NCBI GenBank assembly: GCA_024225635.1
Contig: JAAEMK010000919.1
Coordinates: forward strand, 23,500-87,499
Length of the DNA: 64,000 bases
DNA from: Desulfobacteraceae bacterium
Lineage (GTDB): Bacteria > Desulfobacterota > Desulfobacteria > Desulfobacterales > Desulfobacteraceae
Direction: 5' to 3'
Position 1 is the stretch's first letter; every line of letters starts with the position of its first letter. Positions 17,828 through 26,656 of the stretch are shown here, piece after piece. A model generated the notes under the pieces. It was not told the DNA's origin and ran no database searches. It was given only the letters and a program-made list of their open reading frames with translations. The position numbers and the translations under genes were made by a program.

Positions 17828-17980
17828 TCAATCCCCCTTGCCCAGGGTTTGAATCAGGCGCTGGAAGGCGTCGTTGAGTTCAACGAATTGGTCCGGGCTT
17901 CCGCCCTTGTCCGGGTGGTGGGTGTGGGCAAGCTTTCGGTACCGTTGGGTGAGGCGCCGCCGGGCAAGTTCTTTCAATCG
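17828..17980 (-). pseudogene. J-domain gene fragment
   Basis: Fifty codons plus stop read LTQRYRKLAHTHHPDKGG and on to LIQTLGKGD-stop. This is nearly the same as the C-terminal J-domain of the protein at 25509-26522, including the essential H-P-D. The nucleotide match covers about 150 bases with scattered substitutions. Upstream of residue R the homology fades and a stop closes the frame, so no complete gene remains. A functional mini-J protein is unlikely, for lack of a start codon. Confidence 0.65.
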
Positions 17981-18127
17981 GAATCAACATTATTTAGAGC
18001 TTGAACTATTTTCCGTAACAGGTAATATAACGAATATTATCCTCACACGCATACAATTTTATCAACATCCAGGACACTTTTATGGTTACGGCCCTTACCG
18101 CCATCGCCCAAGAGAAAGGAGATCAGG

Positions 18128-18724
18128 ATGAAATTCAGGATAGCGTTTCTTGCAGCAGGACTTTTGGCAGGTTTCTTTTTAAGCAGTCTCTACCATGACG
18201 CCCGGCAAACGGAAGTTGTCGCCAGGGAGGATAAAACGGGGATTGCCCCTGCCCCGGCCCTGGCAAATAACGAATCAGCGCCTGTGGGGAGCGCTGAAGC
18301 ATCCGGCAGATTGAAAACCGCAGTTGAATCAGAATCAGGGATGCCTAAAAATGATTTTGTAGATCCGGGGATACTGGCGGACACCTTTCCCGGGAATCTT
18401 GCAATTCCCCCGGTAACAGCGGAGGACCGGGAACGGAAAAAACGGGAACGGAATGAGAGAAACCTGGCGTTTGGAAAAATCGTCGCCAACAAGGCCACGG
18501 AAGAAGAGATCATGGCCTACTATGACCACCAGCGGCGCCTGTCCCGGGACAGCCAACAGATCCTGGAATTTGTCCTGGCTGAGTACGGGCACCGGTTCAG
18601 TGAAAAAAACATCAAAAAACACGAGTTCCTGCTTGCCCAGTTTAAAAAGAAGCTCGAGTACATCCCCCTGAAGGAGTCCGAAGCCATTGCAAGGCTGAGG
18701 AGCAACGAAACTCCGGAACAATAA
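18128..18724 (+). CDS. Membrane-anchored periplasmic protein of unknown function
   Basis: A 198-residue protein with an N-terminal signal anchor (hydrophobic residues 4-22) and a low-complexity Ala/Ser/Glu linker to about residue 95. A charged helical segment follows (EDRERKKRERNERN). The C-terminal helical part has a heptad-like pattern and may be coiled-coil. AAAGGAGA precedes the ATG. No known domain was recognised. The gene lies inside the segment that separates two pieces of a broken SDR copy, so it may have arrived with that insertion. Confidence 0.65.
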   Translation: MKFRIAFLAAGLLAGFFLSSLYHDARQTEVVAREDKTGIAPAPALANNESAPVGSAEASGRLKTAVESESGMPKNDFVDPGILADTFPGNLAIPPVTAEDRERKKRERNERNLAFGKIVANKATEEEIMAYYDHQRRLSRDSQQILEFVLAEYGHRFSEKNIKKHEFLLAQFKKKLEYIPLKESEAIARLRSNETPEQ

Positions 18725-18791
18725 GGCCTGAATTCGCCGGCGCTCCCTGGAGGAGCCCGGCGAATTTAAGGCTACAGTGTTACAGCGGGGA

Positions 18792-20048
18792 TCAGATCGA
18801 CTCCATCAACACGTCAAGCAACTCCCAGCCCCAGTATGGCTTTGTCAGCTCATCGGGATCCGGGGGCTCATAATACCGCATGGCTCCCATGTTGACATTA
18901 TCGTCCATGAGGTCTTCCACATAGCTTCCCATGTCCATGCCTGTCCCGGTGATGTCCGTGTCGTCAAAGGACAGGATGCAGGTGCAGTGGCTCTCATTGA
19001 ACGGCCGGTAATAGGGTATGAAATAGCCCGTATTGTTGTTACCGGCATAGAGATCATCGTACATACCGAGCAGGTACTCCTGATCTTCCGCCCAGTATTG
19101 ATGAATTTCCTCAGGAGTTATGCCGTCATGGAAACGTTCGTAGGAGTATCCGGAATAGATCGCGTCCATGGTGAACTGGGTATGGGCCAGCCGGTCCCCG
19201 GGATAGGTATGGGACAACGCGGTGTTCAGGGTACCGAAATTGTCACGGTCAAACCAGCCGGAGAACTCCGCATCCAGCTGATCAAGCACGGTGTCCACAT
19301 TCCAGGCACCTTTTATCTGCTGGTGGAGTTGAGCTGAATGCTCAGGTGCCCCATCTTCACCCGTATAGTATATGGGACCGGAATCGTTCAGCAGGATGGC
19401 GTTTTCAACCCGGTTGCCCAGACTCTCACGGATGAAATGGTAATTCAGAAATGCGCCGGCGCCACCGGCGCTGCATCCGGTGACCATCAGGTTGGGAATG
19501 GTGTCAAAGTACTCGCTGTACGGTCCGTTCTTCATCCAGTTCAGCACACCCTGTACGTTGTTGTATCCGGCATGGTGCCAGGTAAACGTCCCGTCCTCCC
19601 CCGGGATCTCGTATTCCATATCATTGTTGCCGATATGGATGTCGCCGGTGCAGTAGGGAATAAAAATGATGTTCCAGTCTTTGGTGGGAACGCTGTCCCA
19701 GGGATGAAGACGTAAAACAAACGGCGACATCAGGGCCGGGACTGAAAACCCCTCCATGTAATCATCCGGAATGCCGTTGGGGTTTGCCGCCCCCCGGATG
19801 CCTTCCTGGCCGGAACAGCTGGGATAGTCCCAGCATGCCCCGCCGGCCTCAAAATAGATGAGAACATTTCTTGAGGTCATGGACGGGTTCACGAAAAATT
19901 TGTAGGGAGTACCGTTACCGCACTGGCATCCGTCATCGGTTACCGTAACGAGATTCCATTTGTAAAATTGAATATCCTCATCGCAGCCCGCAAGCATAAA
20001 AGGCACGAACAAAAGCAGAAAAACAAATATGACCTTACCTCTTCCCAT
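18792..20048 (-). CDS. Pectinacetylesterase-family lipoprotein hydrolase
   Basis: A 418-residue secreted lipoprotein: hydrophobic signal, then lipobox FMLAGC near residue 22. The alpha/beta-hydrolase core has an oxyanion-type block LIYFEAGGACWD (about 64-75), the nucleophile in VTGCSAGGAGAF (about 190-201) and a histidine in NESHCTCI. These three blocks, and Cys positions around them, fit the pectinacetylesterase/Notum family, which removes acyl groups from polysaccharides or other esters. The natural substrate in this organism is unknown. AAGGAGG precedes the ATG. The gene sits within the segment splitting an SDR copy and has no metabolic partner nearby. Confidence 0.8.
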   Translation of the reverse strand: MGRGKVIFVFLLLFVPFMLAGCDEDIQFYKWNLVTVTDDGCQCGNGTPYKFFVNPSMTSRNVLIYFEAGGACWDYPSCSGQEGIRGAANPNGIPDDYMEGFSVPALMSPFVLRLHPWDSVPTKDWNIIFIPYCTGDIHIGNNDMEYEIPGEDGTFTWHHAGYNNVQGVLNWMKNGPYSEYFDTIPNLMVTGCSAGGAGAFLNYHFIRESLGNRVENAILLNDSGPIYYTGEDGAPEHSAQLHQQIKGAWNVDTVLDQLDAEFSGWFDRDNFGTLNTALSHTYPGDRLAHTQFTMDAIYSGYSYERFHDGITPEEIHQYWAEDQEYLLGMYDDLYAGNNNTGYFIPYYRPFNESHCTCILSFDDTDITGTGMDMGSYVEDLMDDNVNMGAMRYYEPPDPDELTKPYWGWELLDVLMESI

Positions 20049-20356
20049 AACAACCCTCCTTTTTAAAACGTTGATCGCTTAAACAAAGACGGTTCGACAC
20101 TTGTTTTTGCCACCCCAAATTCCATACCGCATTTACAGCTTAAAAAACCATTGGCATGCCCTCCCATCCATATCTCTTTATAGACAGTCCTTTGGATAAA
20201 CTTCCAAAAACAAAGCATAACCCTGTGATAAGAGTTGAGGCTTGAATCGGATTACAGGTTAGTTTAAGACGGAAAAAGTATGATTCAAGATTCGCGAAAT
20301 GAATAATGACGAATTATAACATAAATCATTTTCATAATACATATTATATTTTTCGC
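20049..20356. other. Intergenic region upstream of the esterase-like gene
   Basis: About 300 AT-rich bases holding the promoter side of the esterase gene. No gene or clear repeat was recognised before SDR fragment B begins at 20357. Confidence 0.5.
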
Positions 20357-20522
20357 CCGGCGCCATTCGGACAACGGTGATCCGCCCGGGGGCCGTGGCC
20401 AGCAATCCCATGGGCACCATCACCGACCCCGAGGTGCAGCCCTTTCCTGAGCAGGGTGCCCTGGGGGATTTCCCGTTCATACAGCCCAAGGCCATCGCCG
20501 ACGCCATTGTATGGCGGTAACG
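20357..20522 (+). pseudogene. SDR fragment B fused to a membrane-protein fragment
   Basis: Bases 20357-20510 match the SDR gene at 14562-14716 with a handful of substitutions. After GCCATTGT the sequence continues as ATGGCGGTAACGG, which belongs to the downstream membrane-protein gene (15226-15238), not the SDR. Both parent genes contain GCCATTGTT at the join, so a deletion between these short repeats explains the fusion. No start codon and no complete domain remain. The following ~200 bases up to the AraC gene show nothing recognisable. Confidence 0.75.
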
Positions 20523-20719
20523 GGGGGCTTTGCTTTTTGGTTTTTCTAATTGAACAAAAATATACTGAATATAAATATGAATTAATCAATCGGATTGTTT
20601 CTTTGCCCTCTCTTTCCTAAAACTTTGACATTGGAAATATATTTTGTTAATAGAACAAAATACGGGAGCACTAACTATGCTCTGAGATGTTTAGCAGATA
20701 AAAGTGGGGAAGAGCGCCG

Positions 20720-21697
20720 TTGACCCTTGAAACCAAAGTACTTGAGCTTCAGACAGGAACCCTTGAAACCAGAACCCTTGACGTGGGCGGACCCGCCGGG
20801 TCCGGGGGGATTCAGTTAACCCGCCTGAACCGGGACATCACCCTGACCATCATGGACTGCACCCTTCATAAACCCGTATCCGTTCAATTTGAACCGCCCT
20901 TTGAATCCCTCAGCTTCGGTTTCAGCCTCGCAGGCCAGATGGAAGTCCGGCCCGAGGGGAGTGGGGATGTCCTGACGTACAAACCCGGTCAAACCGACCT
21001 GAACACCAACCCGGGGGAGTCCAGAATTGAGGAGACCCTGGGACCCGGCCGTATGGTGAGGGTCTGCCTGACCATGACCCATGAGGTACTGGAAGGGCTG
21101 GCCCGCTGGGAAATCAATTCCATGCCGGCCCTGCTTATAAAAAGGTCCTGCGATCCTGCCCATTTCAGGGGCCGGCTCACCCCCTCCATGCGGTCCGTGA
21201 TTGCCCGGATCATCCAATGCCCCTTTCAGGGCGGCACCCGGGATCTTTTTCTGGAAGGCAAGGCCCTGGAATTGCTGGCCCATAAGCTGGAGCTCCTGGA
21301 CAGTCCTTTGTTCCGCCCCGACGCTTCGGTAAAGCCCCAGGATCTGGACCGGATTCACCATGCGGCAGAACTTCTCACAGCCAACCTTGAAACGGCCCCG
21401 GGCCTGGAAGAACTGGCCAAAACCGTTGGGATGTGCCGGAGCCGGCTCCATGAATGCTTTTGTACGGTCCACGGCCTGACTCCCTTTGAATACCTCCAGC
21501 AGCACCGCCTTGAAAAGGCCATGACCTACCTGCTCGAAGGCCGGATGAATGTGACCGAAGCTGCTTTTGCCGTAGGGTATTCCTCTTCCGGTTATTTTTC
21601 AAAGGTTTTTAAAAAACGCTTTGGAGACCCGCCTGGAAAATTTGTGGTTAAGACCGGTTTCAGTGATTTAGGTATGCCTAAGAAAATTAGACGATAG
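20720..21697 (+). CDS. AraC-family transcriptional regulator (PchR-like)
   Basis: A 325-residue regulator beginning at a TTG with GGGGAAGAG just upstream. The N-terminal ~210 residues form the ligand region. The C-terminal AraC domain carries LEELAKTVGMCRSRLHECF and VTEAAFAVGYSSSGYFSKVF as the two helix-turn-helix segments, closing with FGDPPGKF. It lies 120 bases upstream of a TonB receptor in the same direction, the classical arrangement for ligand-dependent activation of ferric-siderophore uptake. The true start could lie at a nearby alternative codon, since the first residues are low in complexity. Confidence 0.85.
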   Translation: MTLETKVLELQTGTLETRTLDVGGPAGSGGIQLTRLNRDITLTIMDCTLHKPVSVQFEPPFESLSFGFSLAGQMEVRPEGSGDVLTYKPGQTDLNTNPGESRIEETLGPGRMVRVCLTMTHEVLEGLARWEINSMPALLIKRSCDPAHFRGRLTPSMRSVIARIIQCPFQGGTRDLFLEGKALELLAHKLELLDSPLFRPDASVKPQDLDRIHHAAELLTANLETAPGLEELAKTVGMCRSRLHECFCTVHGLTPFEYLQQHRLEKAMTYLLEGRMNVTEAAFAVGYSSSGYFSKVFKKRFGDPPGKFVVKTGFSDLGMPKKIRR

Positions 21698-21817
21698 TGC
21701 ATGGAAAACGGAAGATCCTACAGGCAAATCATCTGCCCTTTTTTATATACTCTCCTTTATTAATCTGCCGGTTCCCCACCGGCAGACCATGATTTAAACC
21801 TGAAAAGGAGAGTAAAG

Positions 21818-23902
21818 TTGATTTTATTAAGGATACTAGGAACCGGTGGAAAATGGATCGCCAGATTGTCCATTACCGCATCTATTGTTACGGCATTATC
21901 TTTTCCTGCCCTTGGCCGGGAATCCCCGAAAACAGAGGTTAAAACAAAGGAACCCATCCCGGAACGGCAGGAGGCCCTTACGGTCACAGCCAACAAACAG
22001 GAGGAAAATGTCCAGGAAGTCCCCATGTCCATGTCCGCGTTCAACGGTCTGGCCATCGAAGATAAACAAATTGAAAACATTAATGAACTCGGCGACTTTG
22101 TGTCGAACCTGATGATCTTCAACGATGGTATAGGGGGCGTCAATTCCCCGAGCATGCGCGGAATCCATGCCGATGCAGAAAGCCTGGGCGTTTCCACGGG
22201 CCTGTACATCGACGAGATACCTGTCTCCAACACCTTGGGATTCGCCGACCCCCTTCTGGATATCGAACGGGTCGAAGTCCTGCGCGGTCCCCAGGGCACC
22301 CTGTATGGCAAGAACACAGAGGTCGGCGCCATCAACATCATCACCCGTCTCCCTGACAACGAATTCCGGGCCAAGGCGTCTACAAAAATCGGAATAAACG
22401 CCCAATCCGCAGCCCTCAATCTGAGCGGGCCCATCTCCCGGGACAAACTGTTCTTCGGTCTTACAGGCCGGTATTATGAAGAGAACGGATTCGTCGAGCG
22501 CGTCGGAACGAATGAGACAGTGGACGACAGGGAGAACATGTACGGCAAGGGCCAGTTGCGTTGGACTCCCAGTGAAGACCTGGAGGTGAGGATGCTCATA
22601 TCCCACCTTCAGCTCGACGATGGCGCGAGTCGAATGAACCGGAACCCCGGTTGCACTCTTTTTTCCGCCGCTCCTCCCAATGGATTCGGGATGCCCGCGC
22701 CCGGCGATCGTGAGGTGGCCTCCAATCGCCCGGCTTGGAACAAGTCAAAGGAAGACAGCCAGGCCCTGAAAATATCCTACGATATCAACGATGCCCTGGC
22801 CTTGACCTCCACTTCAACCCACAGGGTCTTCAACGAGTACAGGAGTATCGATACGGATTTCAGTTCCATGGACTTCCTTTGGATGGAAGCTGACAACACA
22901 TACCGGACTATTTCCGAAGAATTGCGTTTGAGCTATGACGCCGGCTGGAAGTGGCTGATCGGCTTCTACGGCGACATGAACGATTACGAAATCCGGCAGA
23001 AATTTGTCAGAAACACGAGGAGCCGCGACGAAGACGGCCACTCGTACGCGCTCTTCGGCCAGACCACTGTGCCCCTAACCTCCCAGCTGAACATCACCGG
23101 CGGGCTGCGCTATGAGTATCAGCAATTAGAATGCACGGACAATATTGCGGACAAGGAATTCGATGAATCGTGGGAAAACATCTCTCCCAAGTTGGCCCTG
23201 GACTACCGGTTCACGCCCCAGGTCATGGGGTACGCATCGGTTGCTAAGGGCTTCCGTGCCGGCGGATTCAACTATTTTGCGGGCAACCGTAATGAAAGCT
23301 ATGATGCTGAGGAAGTGTGGTCCTACGAAGCGGGTGCGAAATCCCAGTTGTTCGACAACAGGCTCATTCTCAATGGCGCTGTGTATTACATGGACATCCA
23401 GGATATGCAGGCTACCGAGGGCGCGCCGCCCATGGACCTCCACATCACCAACTCGGCCGAAGCCACCGCCCATGGGGTGGAAGTCGATATGCAGCTCTTG
23501 CTCACCCGGTGCCTGACTTTAGACGCAGGCTTCGGATACTCCCATGTTGAGTACGATAAGTTCAAGGACGACTCCGGCATCTACGACGGCAACAAAAGTC
23601 CTTATGCCCCGGAATTCACCGTCAATGTCGGCGCCCAGTACCGTACGGAAAAGGGTTTATATTTCCGCACGGACGTTGTCGGCTACGGCAGGATGTATCT
23701 GGATAAGGCCAACAAATATTCCAGGGATCCTTATGCGTTGGTGAACGCCAAGATAGGGTATGAGACCGAACATCTGGACATCTACCTGTTCACCAAAAAC
23801 CTTTTTGATACGAATTATGACACCGAGGGGTATTATGGCGGTCTCTTCACCCTGTACAATCCCCCCCGTGAGGTCGGATTGACCCTGGCCTATCGGTTTT
23901 AA
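21818..23902 (+). CDS. TonB-dependent receptor
   Basis: A 694-residue outer-membrane receptor starting at a TTG preceded by AAGGAGAG. Signal sequence to about residue 33. A TonB-box-like EALTVTANKQEENVQEVP is followed by the plug with YIDEIPVSNT, IERVEVLRGPQGTLYGKN and GAINIITRLP. The barrel ends in LTLAYRF, the normal terminal phenylalanine. It pairs with the upstream AraC regulator and the downstream DUF4198 protein, suggesting uptake of a metal or metal chelate. Ligand not identifiable. Confidence 0.93.
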   Translation: MILLRILGTGGKWIARLSITASIVTALSFPALGRESPKTEVKTKEPIPERQEALTVTANKQEENVQEVPMSMSAFNGLAIEDKQIENINELGDFVSNLMIFNDGIGGVNSPSMRGIHADAESLGVSTGLYIDEIPVSNTLGFADPLLDIERVEVLRGPQGTLYGKNTEVGAINIITRLPDNEFRAKASTKIGINAQSAALNLSGPISRDKLFFGLTGRYYEENGFVERVGTNETVDDRENMYGKGQLRWTPSEDLEVRMLISHLQLDDGASRMNRNPGCTLFSAAPPNGFGMPAPGDREVASNRPAWNKSKEDSQALKISYDINDALALTSTSTHRVFNEYRSIDTDFSSMDFLWMEADNTYRTISEELRLSYDAGWKWLIGFYGDMNDYEIRQKFVRNTRSRDEDGHSYALFGQTTVPLTSQLNITGGLRYEYQQLECTDNIADKEFDESWENISPKLALDYRFTPQVMGYASVAKGFRAGGFNYFAGNRNESYDAEEVWSYEAGAKSQLFDNRLILNGAVYYMDIQDMQATEGAPPMDLHITNSAEATAHGVEVDMQLLLTRCLTLDAGFGYSHVEYDKFKDDSGIYDGNKSPYAPEFTVNVGAQYRTEKGLYFRTDVVGYGRMYLDKANKYSRDPYALVNAKIGYETEHLDIYLFTKNLFDTNYDTEGYYGGLFTLYNPPREVGLTLAYRF

Positions 23903-23914
23903 GGAGGAATACCA

Positions 23915-24799
23915 ATGAAAAGAACGTTTATTGCATTTGTGCTTCTTGCTTTTGTCATGGTTTCCCAGGCCCGGGCCCATAACCTGTGGATCAATTGTTT
24001 TGAGTCCTATGCCCATAAGCCCGGCCATGCCCTGATTTCACTGGGATGGGGACACGGGCTTCCCATGGATGATATCCTCAATTCATCCACGGGCAAAATC
24101 CGGTTAGCGACCTTCCAGGTGGTGGATCCTTCGGGCCTTGCCTCAGATCTGGGAACACCCGTTACAGAGGTCAGCGAACCCAGCATGTCCAATGTTAATT
24201 TTACGCTGTTTGCAGGGGATAACGCTCTACAGAAGCTGGCCTTTAAAGAGACCATGGCCCCCGGGGTCTACCAGCTTAGCGCGACTTCCCGTCCGGCATT
24301 TTATACCCAGTATGTCGACACCAAGGGCAGAACCCGGTTGAAGATGAAGCCCAAGAGTGAATGTAAGAATGTCGACAAGGTGCTCATGTCCGTAAAATAC
24401 CAGGCTTTTGCCAAGGCATTTATCACCCACGGGCCCTGGCAGCCTCCCAAGCCCCTGGGCCACGGCCTGGAAATCATCCCCAGTACGGACCTGGGCAAGG
24501 TGAAGGAGGGGGATCTTGTCCGGGTGGAGGTCCTGTTCTACGGAAAGCCCTTGACCACAACGGCCAAAAGCCAGGAGTACATAACAGCCTCCGGTTCAGG
24601 TTTCGGCCAAAAGGACGGGTTTTCCCTTTTCTCCGATATTGTGGACGGCAAGGCCCAATTTCGAGTCCAGAGTCCGGGGCAATGGCGGATTATTGTAAAG
24701 CACAAGGAGGATGTCTCCAACGACGGATCACTTAAGGAGCTTGTGGGTAAGGCGGACCAGGTCTACCATGCCGCGACCCTGACCTTTGACGTAAACTAA
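23915..24799 (+). CDS. DUF4198 periplasmic protein
   Basis: A 294-residue secreted protein with signal peptide ending QARA. Mature residues begin H-N-L-W-I, the conserved opening of DUF4198 proteins, where the N-terminal histidine is thought to help bind a divalent metal. The rest is beta-rich. It starts 12 bases after the TonB receptor stop and is surely co-transcribed. DUF4198 proteins accompany nickel/cobalt and some iron transport systems, so a metal-handling role in the periplasm is inferred. Confidence 0.85.
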   Translation: MKRTFIAFVLLAFVMVSQARAHNLWINCFESYAHKPGHALISLGWGHGLPMDDILNSSTGKIRLATFQVVDPSGLASDLGTPVTEVSEPSMSNVNFTLFAGDNALQKLAFKETMAPGVYQLSATSRPAFYTQYVDTKGRTRLKMKPKSECKNVDKVLMSVKYQAFAKAFITHGPWQPPKPLGHGLEIIPSTDLGKVKEGDLVRVEVLFYGKPLTTTAKSQEYITASGSGFGQKDGFSLFSDIVDGKAQFRVQSPGQWRIIVKHKEDVSNDGSLKELVGKADQVYHAATLTFDVN

Positions 24800-24912
24800 T
24801 CACTTATCATGCAGACAACGGCCGGCCGAACCCAGGATGTGGCAGGGGAGTATCCGTCTCCCATGCCATCCGTGGGGTGGCCGGCCGATTTTTTTTTCAA
24901 GGAAGCAGAGAA

Positions 24913-25491
24913 ATGAAAATGCTAAAAAGGATATGGGCAAACCTGAACGGGAAGGAAAAGGAAAAACTGTCAGGTTTCGGGTTCCGCGCCATGGCATGGG
25001 CCATGGGGGTGGCAGATGGATGGACCGGCTATTCCGAAAAAAATTTTAAAACCCTGAACCTTGTGCCCGGCCAGACCGTCATTGATTACGGATGCGGACC
25101 CGGCCGGTATCTGAGCCGGGCATCGGTTGCCGTGGGCCCAAATGGGAAGGTGATTGCCGTTGATATCCACCCCATTGCCATGGACAAGGTTAAACAGGTG
25201 ATCCGAAAACAGGGTCTGACCAATGTAAGGGCTGTCCTTGCAGGCGGGTATATCACCCCACTTGACTCCGGCATTGCAGACGTTGTTTATGCCCTGGAGG
25301 TGTTCCACATGATCGCGGATTCTTCAGGGTTTCTGGCCGAACTGAGCCGCCTGGTTAAGAACGAGGGGGTGGTCATCGTGGAGGACGGCCACCAGTCCCG
25401 GGAGGAAACGGTCCGGAAAATAAAGGAATCCGGTGTATTGACCATTGAGGCCCACACGCCGTCCCACCTTAGATGCCGGAAAATCTATTAA
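24913..25491 (+). CDS. Class I SAM-dependent methyltransferase
   Basis: A 192-residue methyltransferase. Motif I is VIDYGCGPGRYL (about 57-68), the acidic residue is in VIAVDIHPIAM, and a post-I block DVVYALEVFHMI follows. The start at the ATG 24913 has AAGGA eight bases upstream. It follows the receptor/DUF4198 pair by about 110 bases and may belong to the same transcript. The methyl acceptor cannot be predicted. Convergent with the J-domain gene, 17 bases between stops. Confidence 0.83.
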   Translation: MKMLKRIWANLNGKEKEKLSGFGFRAMAWAMGVADGWTGYSEKNFKTLNLVPGQTVIDYGCGPGRYLSRASVAVGPNGKVIAVDIHPIAMDKVKQVIRKQGLTNVRAVLAGGYITPLDSGIADVVYALEVFHMIADSSGFLAELSRLVKNEGVVIVEDGHQSREETVRKIKESGVLTIEAHTPSHLRCRKIY

Positions 25492-25508
25492 CGCAGTCCC
25501 GGGGCGGG

Positions 25509-26522
25509 TCAATCCCCCTTGCCCAGGGTTTGAATCAGGCGCTGGAAGGCGTCGTTGAGTTCAACGAATTGTTCCGGGCTTCCTCCCTTGTCCGGGTGGT
25601 GGGTGTGGGCAAGCTTCCTGTACCGCTGGGTGAGGCTGCGCCGGGTCAGGCGGTTTGCCTCCGCCCGGGTCAGGCCGAACACGGCGGCCGCCTTGTCAAC
25701 GCTCACCAGGGGCTTGGGAGGGGGCGGCTTGAAAAAGCGGTGCCGGTTCATGAAGTCCTTTGCGAAATCGTCCAGCAGGGTGGTGTGGAGGTAGTCATTG
25801 TCGAAAAAGTGGATCAGGTACCGGACCAGGTAGGGGTGGAGGCTGGATGTTCTGGAATCGGACGGGTCTTGGAACAGCTGTTCATGGAGGCGGCATAGCT
25901 CCTCCAGGAAATGGCGGTCCACCCGTTCCTGGTCCAGGGCCTGGGGCATCTTTTTCGCCAGGATTCCCATGAAGAAACGATGGAGATCAAAGGCGGCAAA
26001 GACGTAGGACTTCAGTTCCGCTGCTTCAAGTTTTGCTTCGTGCCGGAGAAAATATTGTTCGATCTCGTCCCGGCACTTGCCGGCCAGGTCTTTCATGATG
26101 GCCGCAGGCATGGCCTCCACCGGACCCTGGTCCATGGCGCCGAATTTCAGGTAGTGAAGCCGTCGTTTGTCAAAGGAGGCGGTGGACCGGTGGAGGGCCT
26201 CCTCTTCCGCTTTGGTTCGTTTGACCGTTTTCCGGGAGCGGCCGTGGAAGGTCTCCACGGCTCGTCGGATCTCCGGATCTATGAACGGCCAAAAGAGACT
26301 CTCCAGGAGGTCCGGGTCCACGTCCACCCCGGATTCCTCCAGGTGATCCATAAGGGATTCCGTGATGTAAAAGGCGTTGCCGCCGGGGTATTCAATGAAC
26401 CGGCACGGATTGCCGCCCAGGTCCGCCAGGTCCTGAGAGGTCAATCCGCCGTCCTGGTTGCGGCAGGTCTGCCGCAGGGTGTATCGGGGTTTTCCATGCT
26501 GGATTCGTTTTGCGATATACAT
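25509..26522 (-). CDS. J-domain protein with C-terminal DnaJ domain
   Basis: A 337-residue protein whose J-domain lies at the C-terminus (about residues 275-337) and contains the H-P-D tripeptide needed to stimulate DnaK. The first residues MYIAKRIQHGKPRYTLRQ form a small beta-rich start, and residues ~90-270 are helical with no known domain. There is no Gly/Phe or zinc region, so it is a class C cochaperone. AAAGGA five bases before the ATG at 26522 supports this start over 26576. Its 3' end was the source of, or is paralogous to, the fragment at 17828-17980. Confidence 0.85.
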   Translation of the reverse strand: MYIAKRIQHGKPRYTLRQTCRNQDGGLTSQDLADLGGNPCRFIEYPGGNAFYITESLMDHLEESGVDVDPDLLESLFWPFIDPEIRRAVETFHGRSRKTVKRTKAEEEALHRSTASFDKRRLHYLKFGAMDQGPVEAMPAAIMKDLAGKCRDEIEQYFLRHEAKLEAAELKSYVFAAFDLHRFFMGILAKKMPQALDQERVDRHFLEELCRLHEQLFQDPSDSRTSSLHPYLVRYLIHFFDNDYLHTTLLDDFAKDFMNRHRFFKPPPPKPLVSVDKAAAVFGLTRAEANRLTRRSLTQRYRKLAHTHHPDKGGSPEQFVELNDAFQRLIQTLGKGD

Positions 26523-26656
26523 GCTGGTCCTTTCCGGCCCTTCCTGCCGCCCTGGGGCGGTGACCGTGTCTTCCATCTTTTGAATCTACATGAAAAACCC
26601 CGTTGATGGAAGCATATTCCACCTGTTCCCGATCTGTCTCTTTACTCTCTTTCGCC

